DNA of 64,000 bases from Puccinia triticina (GCF_026914185.1 NC_070560.1:5943501-6007500), one strand, 5' to 3'; counted from the first letter of the stretch, positions 9,286 through 20,218 are shown. The notes: generated from the letters alone by a model not told the origin. Program-made: numbers and translations.

Positions 9286-10074
9286 TCAAAAGCTCACCTC
9301 TTCTTCTTTTATCACTACATCACCCTCTTCCATTTCACTTTCCTCCTTCTCCTTCTCCTTCTCTTTTCCCTTCTCCTTATCTAAAAATAAAAAAATAAAA
9401 ATTCAAAAGACATCAAAAGAAAATTAAAGCATAACATTAGTAAAAATCCTCAATAAAGAATAAAAATAGAACTTACCCTCAGCTCTTATCCTCTCCATTT
9501 CTGCTTCTACCCTCCAACCATCTTCCTCCTCTTCCACTTGGTCCCTCACCCTTAACAACTCCAGGGCATTCTTTTCCTCAGTTTCCTCTATCATGGCATC
9601 TATGATCGAATGGGTATCCATCTATAAATCAAAATAGAGACAGGATTAAGTATCAGTATTATAATCAATCCTTCTTTTCCTAATTCATCTTCATCTACAT
9701 ACAGAATCCACTCGACATACATGTGCAAAGGCGTCGTGAAATCGGTTATACAACCTCAGACGTGCGTTTCGCGCGGCAATTGGGTTGTCGAGGTCCTCAC
9801 GAGCGAAGGCGAGGAGTCCTTGCTGGATAAAGTGGCGCAAGGCGTAGATTTCTTCGGGTTTGAAACTGTCCCGCATGCCGGAGTTATATGCGTGGACGTT
9901 GTCTACGGCCGAGTGCGCTCAACAAATGGAAAATGGGATATCGTAAGAGGGGCTAATAACGGCTGCTTCGTCGAGTTGAGATGAAGTTATGGACGTGTTT
10001 GAAGAATAATCTAATGAGTTATTGAGGTTTTCTTTCGGCGAAGAAGGTGTGGAAGTGGCGCTGGAGGAAAACAT
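9286..10074 (-). CDS. Antisense spliced gene inside element B, function unknown
   Basis: On the strand opposite to gag-pol, three exons (10074-9703, 9621-9477, 9380-9286) join into 612 nt, exactly 204 codons including the stop. The introns are 81 and 96 bp with GTATGT...TATAG and GTAAGT...TTTAG ends and branch-like TACTGAT/TACTAAT. The protein has a Ser/Asn-rich start, a helical block (KPEEIYALRHFIQQGLLAF) and a Glu/Lys-rich coiled-coil tail. One in-frame TGA (9921-9919) breaks this copy. A TATA-like TCTATAAGG lies about 50 bp upstream of the ATG. Base composition here (more GC, more CpG) differs from the flanking AT-rich element DNA. I do not recognise the family. Confidence 0.55.
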
Positions 10075-12043
10075 TACGGAAAACGAACAGCGATAACGGG
10101 AACTTTCCGTTAACCGATGACCTGGACCTTATAGATACCATTCCTTCTCCGCTTTATGACGTCACTATGGACGCCTTCACCGCTCAGAATTGTGTGGCGC
10201 GGATTCTCTTTCATTTTCTTAATGTTGACTCTGGTGTTCGACCCAGTTTAATTAATTCTTGGATTGCTTTTGGATCGCTTTCACGTCATTCTTTTCGCCT
10301 ATAACCTTTTTCAGTCGAATTGCCAGCTTCAGGAGTCTAATCGGACAGCTCCTTGGCGTTACCTTAAGATTATTTCATCATGTATTCATTTTTTTTCAAC
10401 TCCTATACGATGAAAACCGCGGGAAATCATAATGATACTCTGAACGGCTTCAACAACCCCTCGGCCGGTCACAAAATTAACATTCCCGGTTTCAGAATGG
10501 ATCTTTCCGATCTTGCCTTTCATTTGACCTCAGTTCCAGCTCATCCTATCGAGTGGTTCAAAAGTTATACGCGCTCAAAGTTCCCCTAGTATTTCCACGG
10601 ACTCATTTACGGTTTTCATTCAGCATTCACGGCTGCCCATCGGCCGAATTAATCTTTAAATATTGCTCGGTTGACTATTCATCCGCTTCTTCCTGCCTTT
10701 CTAATGAGCTCGGAATCAGCCAATTTCATCGACGGATCCTTGAGTTATATGCGAATGAAGACGTCTTCTTAAATGCACGGCGTTCCTACTACACGCGGCC
10801 GCGGACCTCGCTTGAATCTTCAATTTACTCTACACAATTGTTAAACCTCTCTTAAAACCATCTAGTATATACCATTTTCATCTTCAGAATCTCCTCTTTC
10901 GTTTGAGCTAGGTCTCAAGAAAATCTATCGAGTCGTTCCAAAGCTACAGGCCGATTATTTCCTTCTTTCTTTTCTATATTCCACACGCGTGCCTCCCGCA
11001 TGGAGCCCCCGCTCAGACATCAGGACCCCTCTTTCGACAGTACACGCGGATGGAAACATGTTCCATTCCCCATCTGGACAAAATTAAGGCTTTTTCTTCG
11101 AAAAAAAGTGAATTCCAAAAGGCCCAGTACTGAAGAGGAACCATCAATCATTCATTTCCCCGGCATCATGAGAAAAATTATGGACCATTCCCCAGCATTC
11201 ATCCATCAATAATTCACTCCTCCATAAATCAATCTAATCATCCATCATCATTCCTTACCATCCCATAGCAATTACTGGACATCCAACCACCTCAATACTG
11301 GAATTTCCTCATCATCTTCACCATGTATTCTAAGAATTATTGAACCATCAATTCAAACAGTCATTCATTCACCATTATAATCAATTTCTTCCAACACATG
11401 GCAGCTCAGAAACCACTCAATTTGAGCAAGAATATTCTTTGGACAACTTATCAACTTCTCTGGACTTCAACTTCTCTTCACAGAACTCTACAATATATAT
11501 TCAGATACTCAGAAATTCAGTCATTCAACTTCAAATCATTCACAACCTTCAGAAATTACAATTATCAACCCCATCAATCAATCATCATCAATCATTGCAT
11601 TCTTCCATTTGCCTCAGTTAGGCAGGAAAATTAGTGTATTCTTCAGAATGGAATCTAGTCTAATATGTGTCTGTCTCAAGGATATTGCCTTCAGCAGAGT
11701 TAGATCTTCTTAAACATTCACCCCTCATTGATAATTGGACCTTCTTTTGGATACTGGACTCTTTGGATTGGATACTGGACTATGGATACTCTGGATACAT
11801 AGGACTATTGGACTTTGGATTGGACTTGGATACCTTGGACTCAGATATACTGGACTTGGATTATACTTGGATTCTATTGGCTTTGGACACTGGACTTTGG
11901 ATTTGGATTACTACTCAGGACTTTGGATTTCACCTTTTGGAGGAAGAACTCTGGACTTTGGACTTTGGACTCTTGGACTCAAAATTCTTCAACTCTTTCT
12001 GGATCACTCTTCTCTTTGGTGCATTGCCTGGGGACAGACAATA
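10075..12043 (+). other. Element B 3' non-coding region with degenerate TTGGACT repeats
   Basis: About 2 kb between the antisense gene and the polypurine tract. 10075-10900 is richer in GC and CpG and may hold the promoter or upstream exons of the antisense gene. 11000-11650 is AT-rich and low-complexity. 11735-11990 is a degenerate array of TTGGACT/TTGGAT units. Short open frames here have no recognisable domains. Confidence 0.5.
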
Positions 12044-12056
12044 AGTTGGGGGAGAA
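12044..12056 (+). other. Element B 3' polypurine tract
   Basis: AGTTGGGGGAGAA lies immediately 5' of the 3' LTR, the expected plus-strand primer. The preceding GGGGACAGACAATA block is shared almost exactly with the tract of element D. Confidence 0.85.
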
Positions 12057-13018
12057 TGTGGTGCTCCATTCCAAACCATAAGTAGTATTTTATTGCTTTT
12101 CTTTACATACATTCATCATTACATTTCCCATTTCCCCCCATAACCCTTCACAAATAATTCATTATTATTGCATATTCAGATTCTACGCCAAATTTTACCT
12201 ATAGTCACTCATACATAGTACCCCCTTATCTTCAATGGTTCAGTAGTTATAAAGGATATAAGACTTACAGACAACCTACATTCTTCATTAGTTACAATAC
12301 TCATTTCATTAGTAACCTACTTGAATCATTACAGTAAATTCCTTTTACATATTTATTCTCACATACTAAACCCTTTACATACATTTCTCATTATGTACTA
12401 TACCTATTTTACACATTACATCATTGGATCTGTGCTTACCTCTTTCAGTAGTGCTCATCATCACAAGTTGTTACTATGTTTTCATCACTCTTCCCCATTA
12501 GTACATTCTTTTATTCCCATAACCAGCATTCCCTTTTCAGCATTGCTCATCATTACATACTGTTACTATTTTCACATCAATCTTCCCCATTTGTACATTC
12601 CTTTATTCCCATAGCCAGAATGCCTCCACTGTCTGTGCTCATCCCTCCTTACTATAAGAACTGTCTTCCCCCCCTCACTTGTACCTCATGCAGAATTTAT
12701 AGATAATTTTAGATACAGAAATTATAAGTGCCCATTCTCATCAACCCCTTGCCATTAAACCTTGCCATTGCATTCCCCACTCTCATCACTCCTCCAACTC
12801 TCTTACCCTCAGTAGTCAGCAGTCAGCTCATAGTACTAGCTCCTAAGATCAAGTAGAAATCAGCCACACCTTTTCTTCTTTTTCTTAGTGTTACTCTCAT
12901 CCCCTCAGCATTAGTCAGGAAGGCAGCCTCATCAGCACCCTTGCATAGCTTACATTAGTACTAGTGTTGCTATACATTTCCCTTCCAAGCTCTATTCTCC
13001 CCTTTGAGTAGTTCCACA
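12057..13018 (+). repeat. Element B 3' LTR
   Basis: 962 bp, offset exactly 9684 bp from the 5' LTR, with one difference noticed (A at 12580 against C at 2896). Confidence 0.95.
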
Positions 13019-13474
13019 CCGGGATGGGAGATGTCAACCCTCATGAGCCAGTACCAACAGGGACTCAAGAAATACATTTGATTGGCGCTGGTTCTTGCTT
13101 GAACCCAATTCACCGCGCTCACCGACCTCAGCAACCTGGCCCTGAAGATTGACAATGAGATCAATGGAGCCAATACGGGCATGGCCAACTCGAACCCCGC
13201 GACGACGGACCCCAACACCATGGACATCTTGGCTATGAAGGGAACTCTCTCAACACCGGATAAAGCCGCCATGATGCGGGCCGGCCTATGCTTCTACTGC
13301 AGCAAAAAGGGCCATTTGGCGAAAGGATGCCCGAAGAAAGGGAAGGGCAAGAACAAGGTGGACGCGAGGATCGCCGAACTGGAGGACCAAGTACGACAAC
13401 TAACCATGGGCAAGGGGACGAGCGGCAGAGCGGGAAGAGCGGACAAATCAAAAAATGGCGATGCTTGGGAGTGA
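13019..13474 (+). pseudogene. Element A Gag, 3' part with zinc knuckle
   Basis: This continues the frame broken at 2372. It carries two in-frame TGA stops (13079-13081 and 13100-13102), then a clean stretch with a CX2CX4HX4C nucleocapsid knuckle (CFYCSKKGHLAKGC, near 13290) and a Lys/Gly-rich tail, ending at 13474. Both stops are explained by CGA-to-TGA changes. Confidence 0.85.
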
Positions 13475-13915
13475 AGGTTGTGCCTCCCCCGAGCAGCAGG
13501 GATGCTGTAGTAGCTAATGTGGGAACTTGTAAAATAGTTGTCCGGAATGCAATGGATTCACGGCTGTTTGCAAGCCTCACTTTCTCCACACTACATGATC
13601 CCTGAGCCACAACCCCCCTTTCCACCACATTTCTCATAGACTCAGGAGCCACCCACAACGTTCTGAGTGGAGCGTTTGCCGCTAGAGTAGGCCTGAGACT
13701 TACCGTCTCGGCTGCCGTGAGGACCATATCTGGTTTTGACGGCTCCAGGAGCCAGGCCTCTCAAGAAGTGGACCTCATACTGGACCAAGACCAGAGCCCT
13801 TCAACATTCATCATTACAACCCTAAAAGACAGCTAAGACGGGATCCTGGGGATGCCGTGGATCAAACAGCACAGACACCGGATCAAATGGAACAACCGCC
13901 GACTGACACCTGTTT
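13475..13915 (+). pseudogene. Element A protease region
   Basis: In the -1 frame relative to gag, with an overlap running back to about 13288. A retropepsin active site FLIDSGATHNVLSG is readable near 13630, followed by the flap-like ISGFDGS and the downstream DGILGMPWI motif. A TGA at 13603-13605 and a TAA-like break near 13833 interrupt it. It is cut by a solo LTR at 13916. Confidence 0.75.
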
Positions 13916-14908
13916 TGTCAGCCTTAGAGATACAACAAGTATCCAAAAGACTGCAATAACTTAGTAAATAATTATTATTATTAAATTATTATTGCAGAAT
14001 CAGATTCCTCATCATAAATTAAGGGGGGTCACCCACTCAAAGTACCCCCTTATTCCTATTCCTTCATGTACTAATTATATAAATAAGAATTGGCCCCAGA
14101 AAGCGCCCAAAAATAGTATTACATACATAAATTTAGTAAAACAAACAGTGTACATAAAATTAAACTGTAGTACATTAATGAGTAATATTACTCGTGTAAA
14201 AATACCCCGTGAAAGTATTATGTAGACTTCTACTGAAGCTCTTTCACATGACAATTGGTTATAAACATGTCATGTGACAGAGTCAGGGAAATTAGTCTAT
14301 TACAATACAATTAAATTACGCACAGCCAAGCCCTTTTCACGGCTATACCCCTGGATACTCCCAGAGGGAGAAAAGGACTCAGTGTTTACGCCCACTGAAG
14401 TCCCCTCTATAAATAGAGGCCTCTTTGGCCCTCAGGAAAAGATCCCCAGACCATTCACCGCCTACAAACTGTAAGTTACTGTGAATATTCTCCTCAGCTA
14501 CTATTGTAGCCCCTTTTCCCTTTAAAACCATCCCCAGCACGTAAAATCCACTGGATTAAACCTTTAAATATCAAAACTCCCTTATTAGCATATTTACAAG
14601 CTCTATCCTTAAAAGTAGTTGCCGTAAGACCCCCGCCTCTGACAAGCAGCCAATCAGCTTAAGCGCTTACCACCTACTTTTTACGCCAAATTTATTCCCT
14701 GTAATTAATAATTATATATTATTAATTACATAATAAATCTTCCTCTTTTTAAAAGAGTGTTTAAAAACCCTTGTAGTGGCCAAATTACCACGAAACAAGC
14801 TTAGTAATTTACATTACTAGTGTTTACATCAGCACAGTTATAGTGCTAGGGCCCAAAACCCTTAATTTGGACGGGTTTTTGCCCTAAGCTTCATAAAAAG
14901 AGCTGTCA
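13916..14908 (+). repeat. Solo LTR of the element E family
   Basis: 993 bp from TGTCAGCC to GCTGTCA, flanked by perfect TSDs TGTTT (13911-13915 and 14909-14913). It is homologous, in opposite orientation, to the element E LTRs at 29758 and 40427. A palindromic TATA block CCTCTATAAATAGAGG is at 14404-14419. It is the product of LTR-LTR recombination after insertion into element A. Confidence 0.93.
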
Positions 14909-14913
14909 TGTTT

Positions 14914-15420
14914 CGACTGGGATCGCCACTGCCGAGACAGTGTCGTCAACTCCGAAAACAACCTCGCAGGACGGGGAGGAGCCCGTAGCGAGGCAAGCGA
15001 GGAGAATTGACAAGGGGGTGCGTGCTTTATGCCAATCAACACCCCCGCGATGTGAGTCCACCAGCCATCCACTTCAATCGCCCAAGTAAGAGCAACTGGC
15101 AAGCGGATACATCCGTTAAAACTTCCCACACAGGTACCGACAACAACCCCCCATCATCAGGAGCTGGCAGACGTCAAAGTCCCGGCGGGACCGCCCTTGG
15201 GCAAGACACCAAAGAGGACCATCGCGACCGCTCCGGCGGTTTTGTCTATACCAAAATCAACCTCCACCGACGGGGAGGAGCCCGTAGGGAGGTACGCGAG
15301 GTTAAATGACGAGGGGGTGCGCGCTTTATGCGGAACAACGCCCCGGCAATGTGAGTCCCCAACCATACCCTCATCACCCCAATATCCAGCAGATTTAAGG
15401 ACGACTGGCAAGCGGATACA
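14914..15420 (+). repeat. Diverged tandem duplication in element A pol leader
   Basis: Two copies offset by about 299 bp share blocks such as ACGGGGAGGAGCCCGTAG (14971 and 15270), GTGCTTTATGC-like and ACTGGCAAGCGGATACA. Both code for a DGEEPV-R-R-GVRALC motif, but because 299 is not a multiple of three the first copy lies in a different frame from pol. Confidence 0.7.
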
Positions 15421-18400
15421 CCTTCTGAATGTGACAGAACAGGTTCCCGGGTTGATTTGTGCGGCTAAGGCTTCCTGGTCCACGTCGGCGAGGCTGGCAG
15501 CTGAGGCTAAGGGGGCCAAATCGGCGAAAGCACTGGAAGACATGGTGCCAGCGAGGTACCACTCCTACCTTGGCATGTTTCACAAGACAGAGGCTCAACG
15601 AGTACCACCCAGGCGCAAGTATGACTTCCGGGTGGATCTAGTCCCGGGAGCGGTACCGCAAGCCAGCCGAGTGATCCTGCTATCCCCGGCGGAGAACAAC
15701 GCGTTGGACAAGCTCATAAGAGAGGGCCTAGACAACGGGATGATCAGGCGGACTACGTCTCCGTGGGCAGCACCAATGCTGTTTACGGGGAAGAAAGACG
15801 GTAACCTGAGACCGTGCTTTGACTATTGGAAATTGAACGCAATTACAGTAAAAAATAAGTACCCGCTCCCCCTGACGATGGACTTGGTGGATAGCCTCCT
15901 TGACGCTGACAGATTCACCAAACTCGACCTGCGCAATGCTTATGGCAACCTCAGAGTGGCCAAGGGTGACAAGGAAAAGTTGGTGTTTGTGTGCCGCGCC
16001 GGCCAGTTTGCACCGCTGACAATGCCGTTTGGGACGACGGGAGCGCCTGGCTTATTCCAATTCTTTATTCAGGATATACTGCTGGGCAGGATTGGCAAAG
16101 ATACGGCGGCATACCTAGATGACATCATGATCTATACACAGCGCGGGACCGACCACGAAGAGGTGGTCTGTGGAGTGCTAGAGACACTCAGTAAGCACCA
16201 GCTTTGGCTTAAGCCGGAGAAGTGCGAGTTCTTGCAAGAAGAGGTCGAATACCTAGGCCTGCTCATATCGTGCAATCAAGTGAGGATGGACCCGGCAAAG
16301 TTCAAAGCGGTTATGGATTGGCCAGCCCCCACTAACATCACCAAATTGCAACGGTTTGTGGGATTTGCTAATTTCTACCGACGATTCATAGATCAATTTT
16401 TGAGAAGGACACGGCCACTACATGAGCTCACAAGAACTGAAACGCGCTTCATTTGGGACAAGCGTTGCGATGCAGCGTTTGAATCCCTCAAAACAGTGTT
16501 TACGACAGCCCCGATTTTGAAGATTGCGGACCCTTACCGATCATTCCTGCTGGAGTGTGATTGCTCGGACTTTGCACTAGGGGCGGTGTTGTCGCAAGTA
16601 TGCAAAAAGGACAACAAATTACACCTAGTAGCTTACCTGTTGAGATCCCTCATCCAAGCAGAGCGGAATTACGAGATATTCAACAAAGAGCTCCTGGCCA
16701 TCGTGGCTGCCTTCAAGGAATGGCGCCACTACTTGGAGGGCAACCCCAATAGGTTGAAGGCTATAGTGTACACAGATCACCAAAAACTTGAGAGCTTTAT
16801 GACCACCAAGAGCTTATCCCTTCGGCAAGCGCGCTGGGCCGAGACTCTAGGGAATTTTGATTTCGAGATTGTTTTCCGCCCTGGGAGACAAGTGACGAAG
16901 CCAGACGCGCTGTCTAGGCGTCCAGACCTGGCGCTCAGCAAGGAGGATAAGCTGTCATTTGGCCAGTTACTGCGACCGGAGACATTTGCGGCGGTCTCCG
17001 AACTGGAGTGGGCCAAGGTGGATGAGTGGTTTGTCGACAAGACGATTGATTTGGAGGATTCCAAAAAATACTTTGAGGTGGATGTACTCGGCAGCGGAGA
17101 AGAGGACCGCCCGGACCCTTTAGACACGGATGTAGCGCCAACAAATGCCGAGCTGATAAGTCTCATCCGCACAGCCACACAGAAGGATCAAAGACTGACG
17201 GCCTTGTTACAAAGGATGCAGGCAGGTGACACTAAACTGGACAAATACGCACACATGGACAGGGTGCTATACTGGAACGGGCTAATCAAGTTGCCGGCGG
17301 ACAAGTCAATCAAACAAGCCATCACGCACAGTCTCCACGACTGTTGGCCGGTGGGACGCCTGGGCAGGGCTAAGACACTAGCGCTGATCCAGCGTTGTTT
17401 CACTTGGCCATCGATGAAACGCTTTGTGAACAGATATGTTGACGGGTGCGACTCGTGCCAGAGGGTCAAGGCCTCAACACAGAAGCCAATCAGTACCCTT
17501 GAACTGTTACCCATGCCAGCGGGCCCGTGGACTGACATCTCTTATGACCTGATCACGGATCTGCCGAATTCGGATGGAGCCAATAGCATCCTGACTGTAG
17601 TGGACTGGCTTACGAAGATGGCCCATTTCATACCGTGTAAGAAGACCACGACTGCAGGGGAGCTAGCGGATCTGATCCTACGCCACGTATGGAAACTTCA
17701 CGGCACGCCCAAAACAGTCGTATCTGATAGAGGGAGCATCTTTATTTCACAAATCACAAAAGAACTTAGCAAAGCGCTAGGCATACGACTCTGCCCCTCA
17801 ACAGCGTTCCACCCACGGACCGATGGCCAATCAGAAATAGTCAACAAAGCCGTTGAGCAGTATTTACAACATTTTGTGAATTACCGTCAAGACGATTGGG
17901 AGCCACTACTTGCCATCGCAGAATTTGCGTACAACAATCACGACCATTCTTCAACAGGCATGTCGCCATTCAAAGCTAATTACTGTTTCAACGCGACAAT
18001 AGGGGGTGTACCCTCGTCGGGGCAGTGTCTTCCAGCAGTTGAGAAGAGGCTAGAAGTTCTCGTTGAGGTGCAACAAGAACTGAAGGCAAACCTGGAGAGA
18101 GCACAAGGTACCATGAGAAGGCATTTCGACAAGCGGGTGCGGAAAACACCATCGTGGAGCGTTGGCAACGCGGTTTGCCTCAGTAGCAAGAACATCTCCA
18201 CGATGCGACCCAGCCCAAAATTATCCCACCGGTGGCTAGGACCGTATTTCATCTCTAATAAGGTCTCCACGTCCGTGTATACTCTAACACTACCGCCCTC
18301 CATGAAGGGGGTACATCCAAACTTTCATATTTCTGTACTCAGGAAGGCTAGTCAGGACACCATCAAAAGAAGGGCAGCGGCGGAACAAGGACCAATCAAG

Positions 18401-18616
18401 GTGGAAGGAGAACAAGAGTGGGAAGTTGAGGAAATTTTGCACAGTAGGAAACGGCAAGGGAAAACAGAGTACCTTGTGGGATGGAAGGGTTACGGACCGG
18501 ACGCCAATTCATGGGAACCAAGTGCAAATCTCACCCATCAACAACTACTACAGGAATTCAACAAAAAATTCCCCGACGCGGCGGATCAACACCGGAGGCC
18601 ACGAAGATTCAGATGA
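15197..18616 (+). pseudogene. Element A Pol: RT, RNase H, integrase, chromodomain
   Basis: Long open frame of about 1140 codons with no ATG at its 5' edge (part of a polyprotein). The RT has KKDGNLRPCFDYWKLN and the catalytic YLDD (near 16120). RNase H has LECDCSDFALGAVL (near 16550). Integrase has an altered zinc module: HDCWPVGRLGR where HHCC families usually have a second His, then CDSC; the DDE core shows D (DLITDLP), D (VSDRGSIF) and E (DGQSEIVN). The C-terminus is a chromodomain (WEVEEILHSR ... YLVGWKGYG ... SWEP, near 18420-18540), which in chromoviruses guides integration to heterochromatin. It cannot be expressed as one polyprotein here. Confidence 0.9.
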
Positions 18617-18703
18617 GGGTTGGCTTTTTCCCTACAAGGTTTTTTGACGCCGCCCGGGGACTAGGACGCAGAGCCGGGGGCTTGGGCGTTAAGGGCGGAG
18701 TAA
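18617..18703 (+). other. Element A 3' untranslated region and polypurine tract
   Basis: An 87-bp spacer between the pol stop and the 3' LTR. The purine-rich AAGGGCGGAG just before 18704 is the likely plus-strand primer. Confidence 0.6.
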
Positions 18704-18890
18704 TGTTATGAGCTGCGCTTGCGCGCCTAGCTTACTCCAGAGGGCATGTTACTTGTTGTATGTACATGTCACAGGTTCCTAGCATTAGAGGGACCCGGGG
18801 GGAGATCATCCTGCTTCCCCATCTAGCAATCAACTATTTGGCTAGACAGACCAGACAGCGCCTCCCCACCCCCACAGACAGACCATTACA
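18704..18890 (+). repeat. Element A 3' LTR
   Basis: 187 bp, TGTTATGAGC to CATTACA, followed by the target duplication GTCCA. Confidence 0.95.
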
Positions 18891-18928
18891 GTCCACCAGG
18901 CATGATGGTTGCGCATCCTTAGTTTACA

Positions 18929-18965
18929 CTAGAGACCAAGGCGGCTTTGCCGCTGCGGGGGGTAT
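18929..18965 (-). mobile_element. Helitron 3' terminus (5' end not located)
   Basis: On the minus strand this reads ...CCCGCAGCGGCAAAGCCGCC... then CTAG followed by host T. A GCGGC/GCCGC hairpin sits about 10 nt before CTAG, the Helitron hallmark, and it matches the 3' end of the Helitron at 32583. The element would extend to higher coordinates, but no matching TC 5' end is recognised. Confidence 0.55.
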
Positions 18966-19536
18966 AGAATGGCCTCAACCCACACTGCCTCACCATCACT
19001 TGTTTTCCCTGCCACTGCAAAGATTTATAATTTTGCCCAAGGATAATTCCATCTCAAGCATTTGCAAAAAACCATTTACAAAAGTTGTGGCAAATAAGCT
19101 TACAATCTAATCACCCACTAAACGGATGTTGAGGCTTGAAATAAACATATGTAAGATCAGCTCACGCCCCCGGGTCAAAATTTGGTCATGAGGACCCGGG
19201 GGAGACATCAGAAAGCGGTCCGCGCAACGTAAACTCCATTTGGGAGTTGATATTTTAATTTATGGGAGTCGATTTCTCAACCCCCTCTTTTTATACATAC
19301 GGTATCTGTTGAATGTTCACCAATAGTCCGTTTGAGATTGACTCTGACTTGTGAAGCGGCAAGGCTGCAGGCGTGAGCCCCCCTCCTAGGGTGTAAACAA
19401 GAATCACAAGATACTGAGCGGGACCCATATAGTCCTGACTCCTCCGCCACCTACCTAGCTTGGTAGAGATCCTTATCTCCTTGCTAGGTATGTCTTCACC
19501 ATTTCTCTTTCTTCTCACTATTATCACTGCAAGAAA
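18966..19536. other. Non-coding stretch, probably Helitron interior
   Basis: No coding potential is recognised. It contains the 19167-19202 hairpin. Confidence 0.4.
19167..19202. repeat. Inverted repeat hairpin
   Basis: CCCCCGGGTC (19167-19176) and GACCCGGGGG (19193-19202) form a perfect 10-bp stem around a 16-nt loop. It may be a transposon subterminal structure; no element could be defined around it. Confidence 0.6.
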
Positions 19537-20218
19537 AACTCTAGAAACTGCTTGCAGTTGAGATGAAGCAAGCTTCAATCAAGCCTCAGCTCAAGCTGGA
19601 GTCAAGCACCCAAATTCCGTGCTGGTGCACTTGAGTGTGTACCTTGTTCAGCATCTCAATGTTGAAAATGCTGTAGTGCTCATGCAGTAGGCTGAGGCAA
19701 ATGAGCATTACCCTGAGCGCCCTTTTATTTTGGTTTATTAAACACTCCATGCACCATTGAATCCAGTCAGAATAACATAAAAAGGGTATGTACACATGAA
19801 AGGAATATGTATAGATGAAAGAAATATGTATGCATGAAAGGCAAATGTGAGAAGGTGTATTACCACATAAAAGGGATATGTACACATGATGAAAGGGGTA
19901 TGTATGCATGAAAGGGGTATGTGCATTAAGGGGTATTTGTACATGAAAGGGATATGGGCTATGTACAAATTTTGAAAGGGGTGAATGCATACAAAAGGGA
20001 TATGTGCACATGAAAGGGGTATGTGCACATGAAAGGGGAATTTTCACATGAAAGGGGAATTTGCACAGGTATCAACTCCTGTACTCAGTTTTTTGTACCT
20101 TACACTCAATCTTGCATAAATTAGGCAATGTGCATGGAATCAACCAGTGCTTGATTCTTGCATGAGGCACAGCATGCCTTGAGCTCTTGCATCTCAACTG
20201 CAAGCAGTTTCTAGAGTT
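19537..20218. mobile_element. 682-bp MITE-like element with 28-bp terminal inverted repeats
   Basis: The left end begins AACTCTAGAAACTGCTTGCA and continues through GTTGAGATG; the right end is its perfect reverse complement for about 28 bp. No clear target duplication is visible and no ORF is coherent. The centre is a minisatellite (19780-20065). A related terminus (ACTCTAGAAACTGC) occurs singly near 27728. Confidence 0.75.
19780..20065. repeat. Minisatellite, about 19-20 bp unit
   Basis: About fourteen imperfect copies of ACATGAAAGGGGTATGTGC, with units of variable length. Long His/Pro/Phe-rich frames on the minus strand are by-products of the repeat. Confidence 0.85.

Larger units (their letters stand above)
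2373..13018 (+). mobile_element. Ty3/gypsy element B, nearly intact and very young
   Basis: Identical-length 962-bp LTRs (2373-3334, 12057-13018) beginning TGTGGT and ending CCACA flank gag-protease, a long pol in the -1 frame and a 2.9-kb 3' region that includes an antisense spliced gene. I noticed only one LTR difference (C at 2896, A at 12580), so insertion was recent. It sits in the gag of element A between CCGG repeats (2369-2372, 13019-13022), a 4-bp TSD consistent with reading-frame restoration. The protease motif DTV in place of DTG is the main visible defect. Confidence 0.95.
1445..18890 (+). mobile_element. Ty3/gypsy chromovirus, element A (nested, inactive)
   Basis: It is bounded by 187-bp direct LTRs beginning TGTTATGAGC and ending TTACA, and by perfect 5-bp TSDs GTCCA (1440-1444 and 18891-18895). 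Internal order is gag, protease, RT, RNase H, integrase, chromodomain, all on the plus strand. The gag is split by element B and the protease/pol junction by a solo LTR. Several in-frame stops and a frame-disturbing duplication show that this copy is dead. The C-terminal chromodomain places it among chromoviruses. Confidence 0.95.

Noticed and set aside
10380..10855. Plus-strand short frames in the element B 3' region
   Set aside because: No domain, no splice support; kept only as part of the non-coding region description.
19586..20047. Minus-strand frame with repeating HIPLSC/CTYPF-type units
   Set aside because: Produced by the minisatellite; the same pattern appears in more than one frame.
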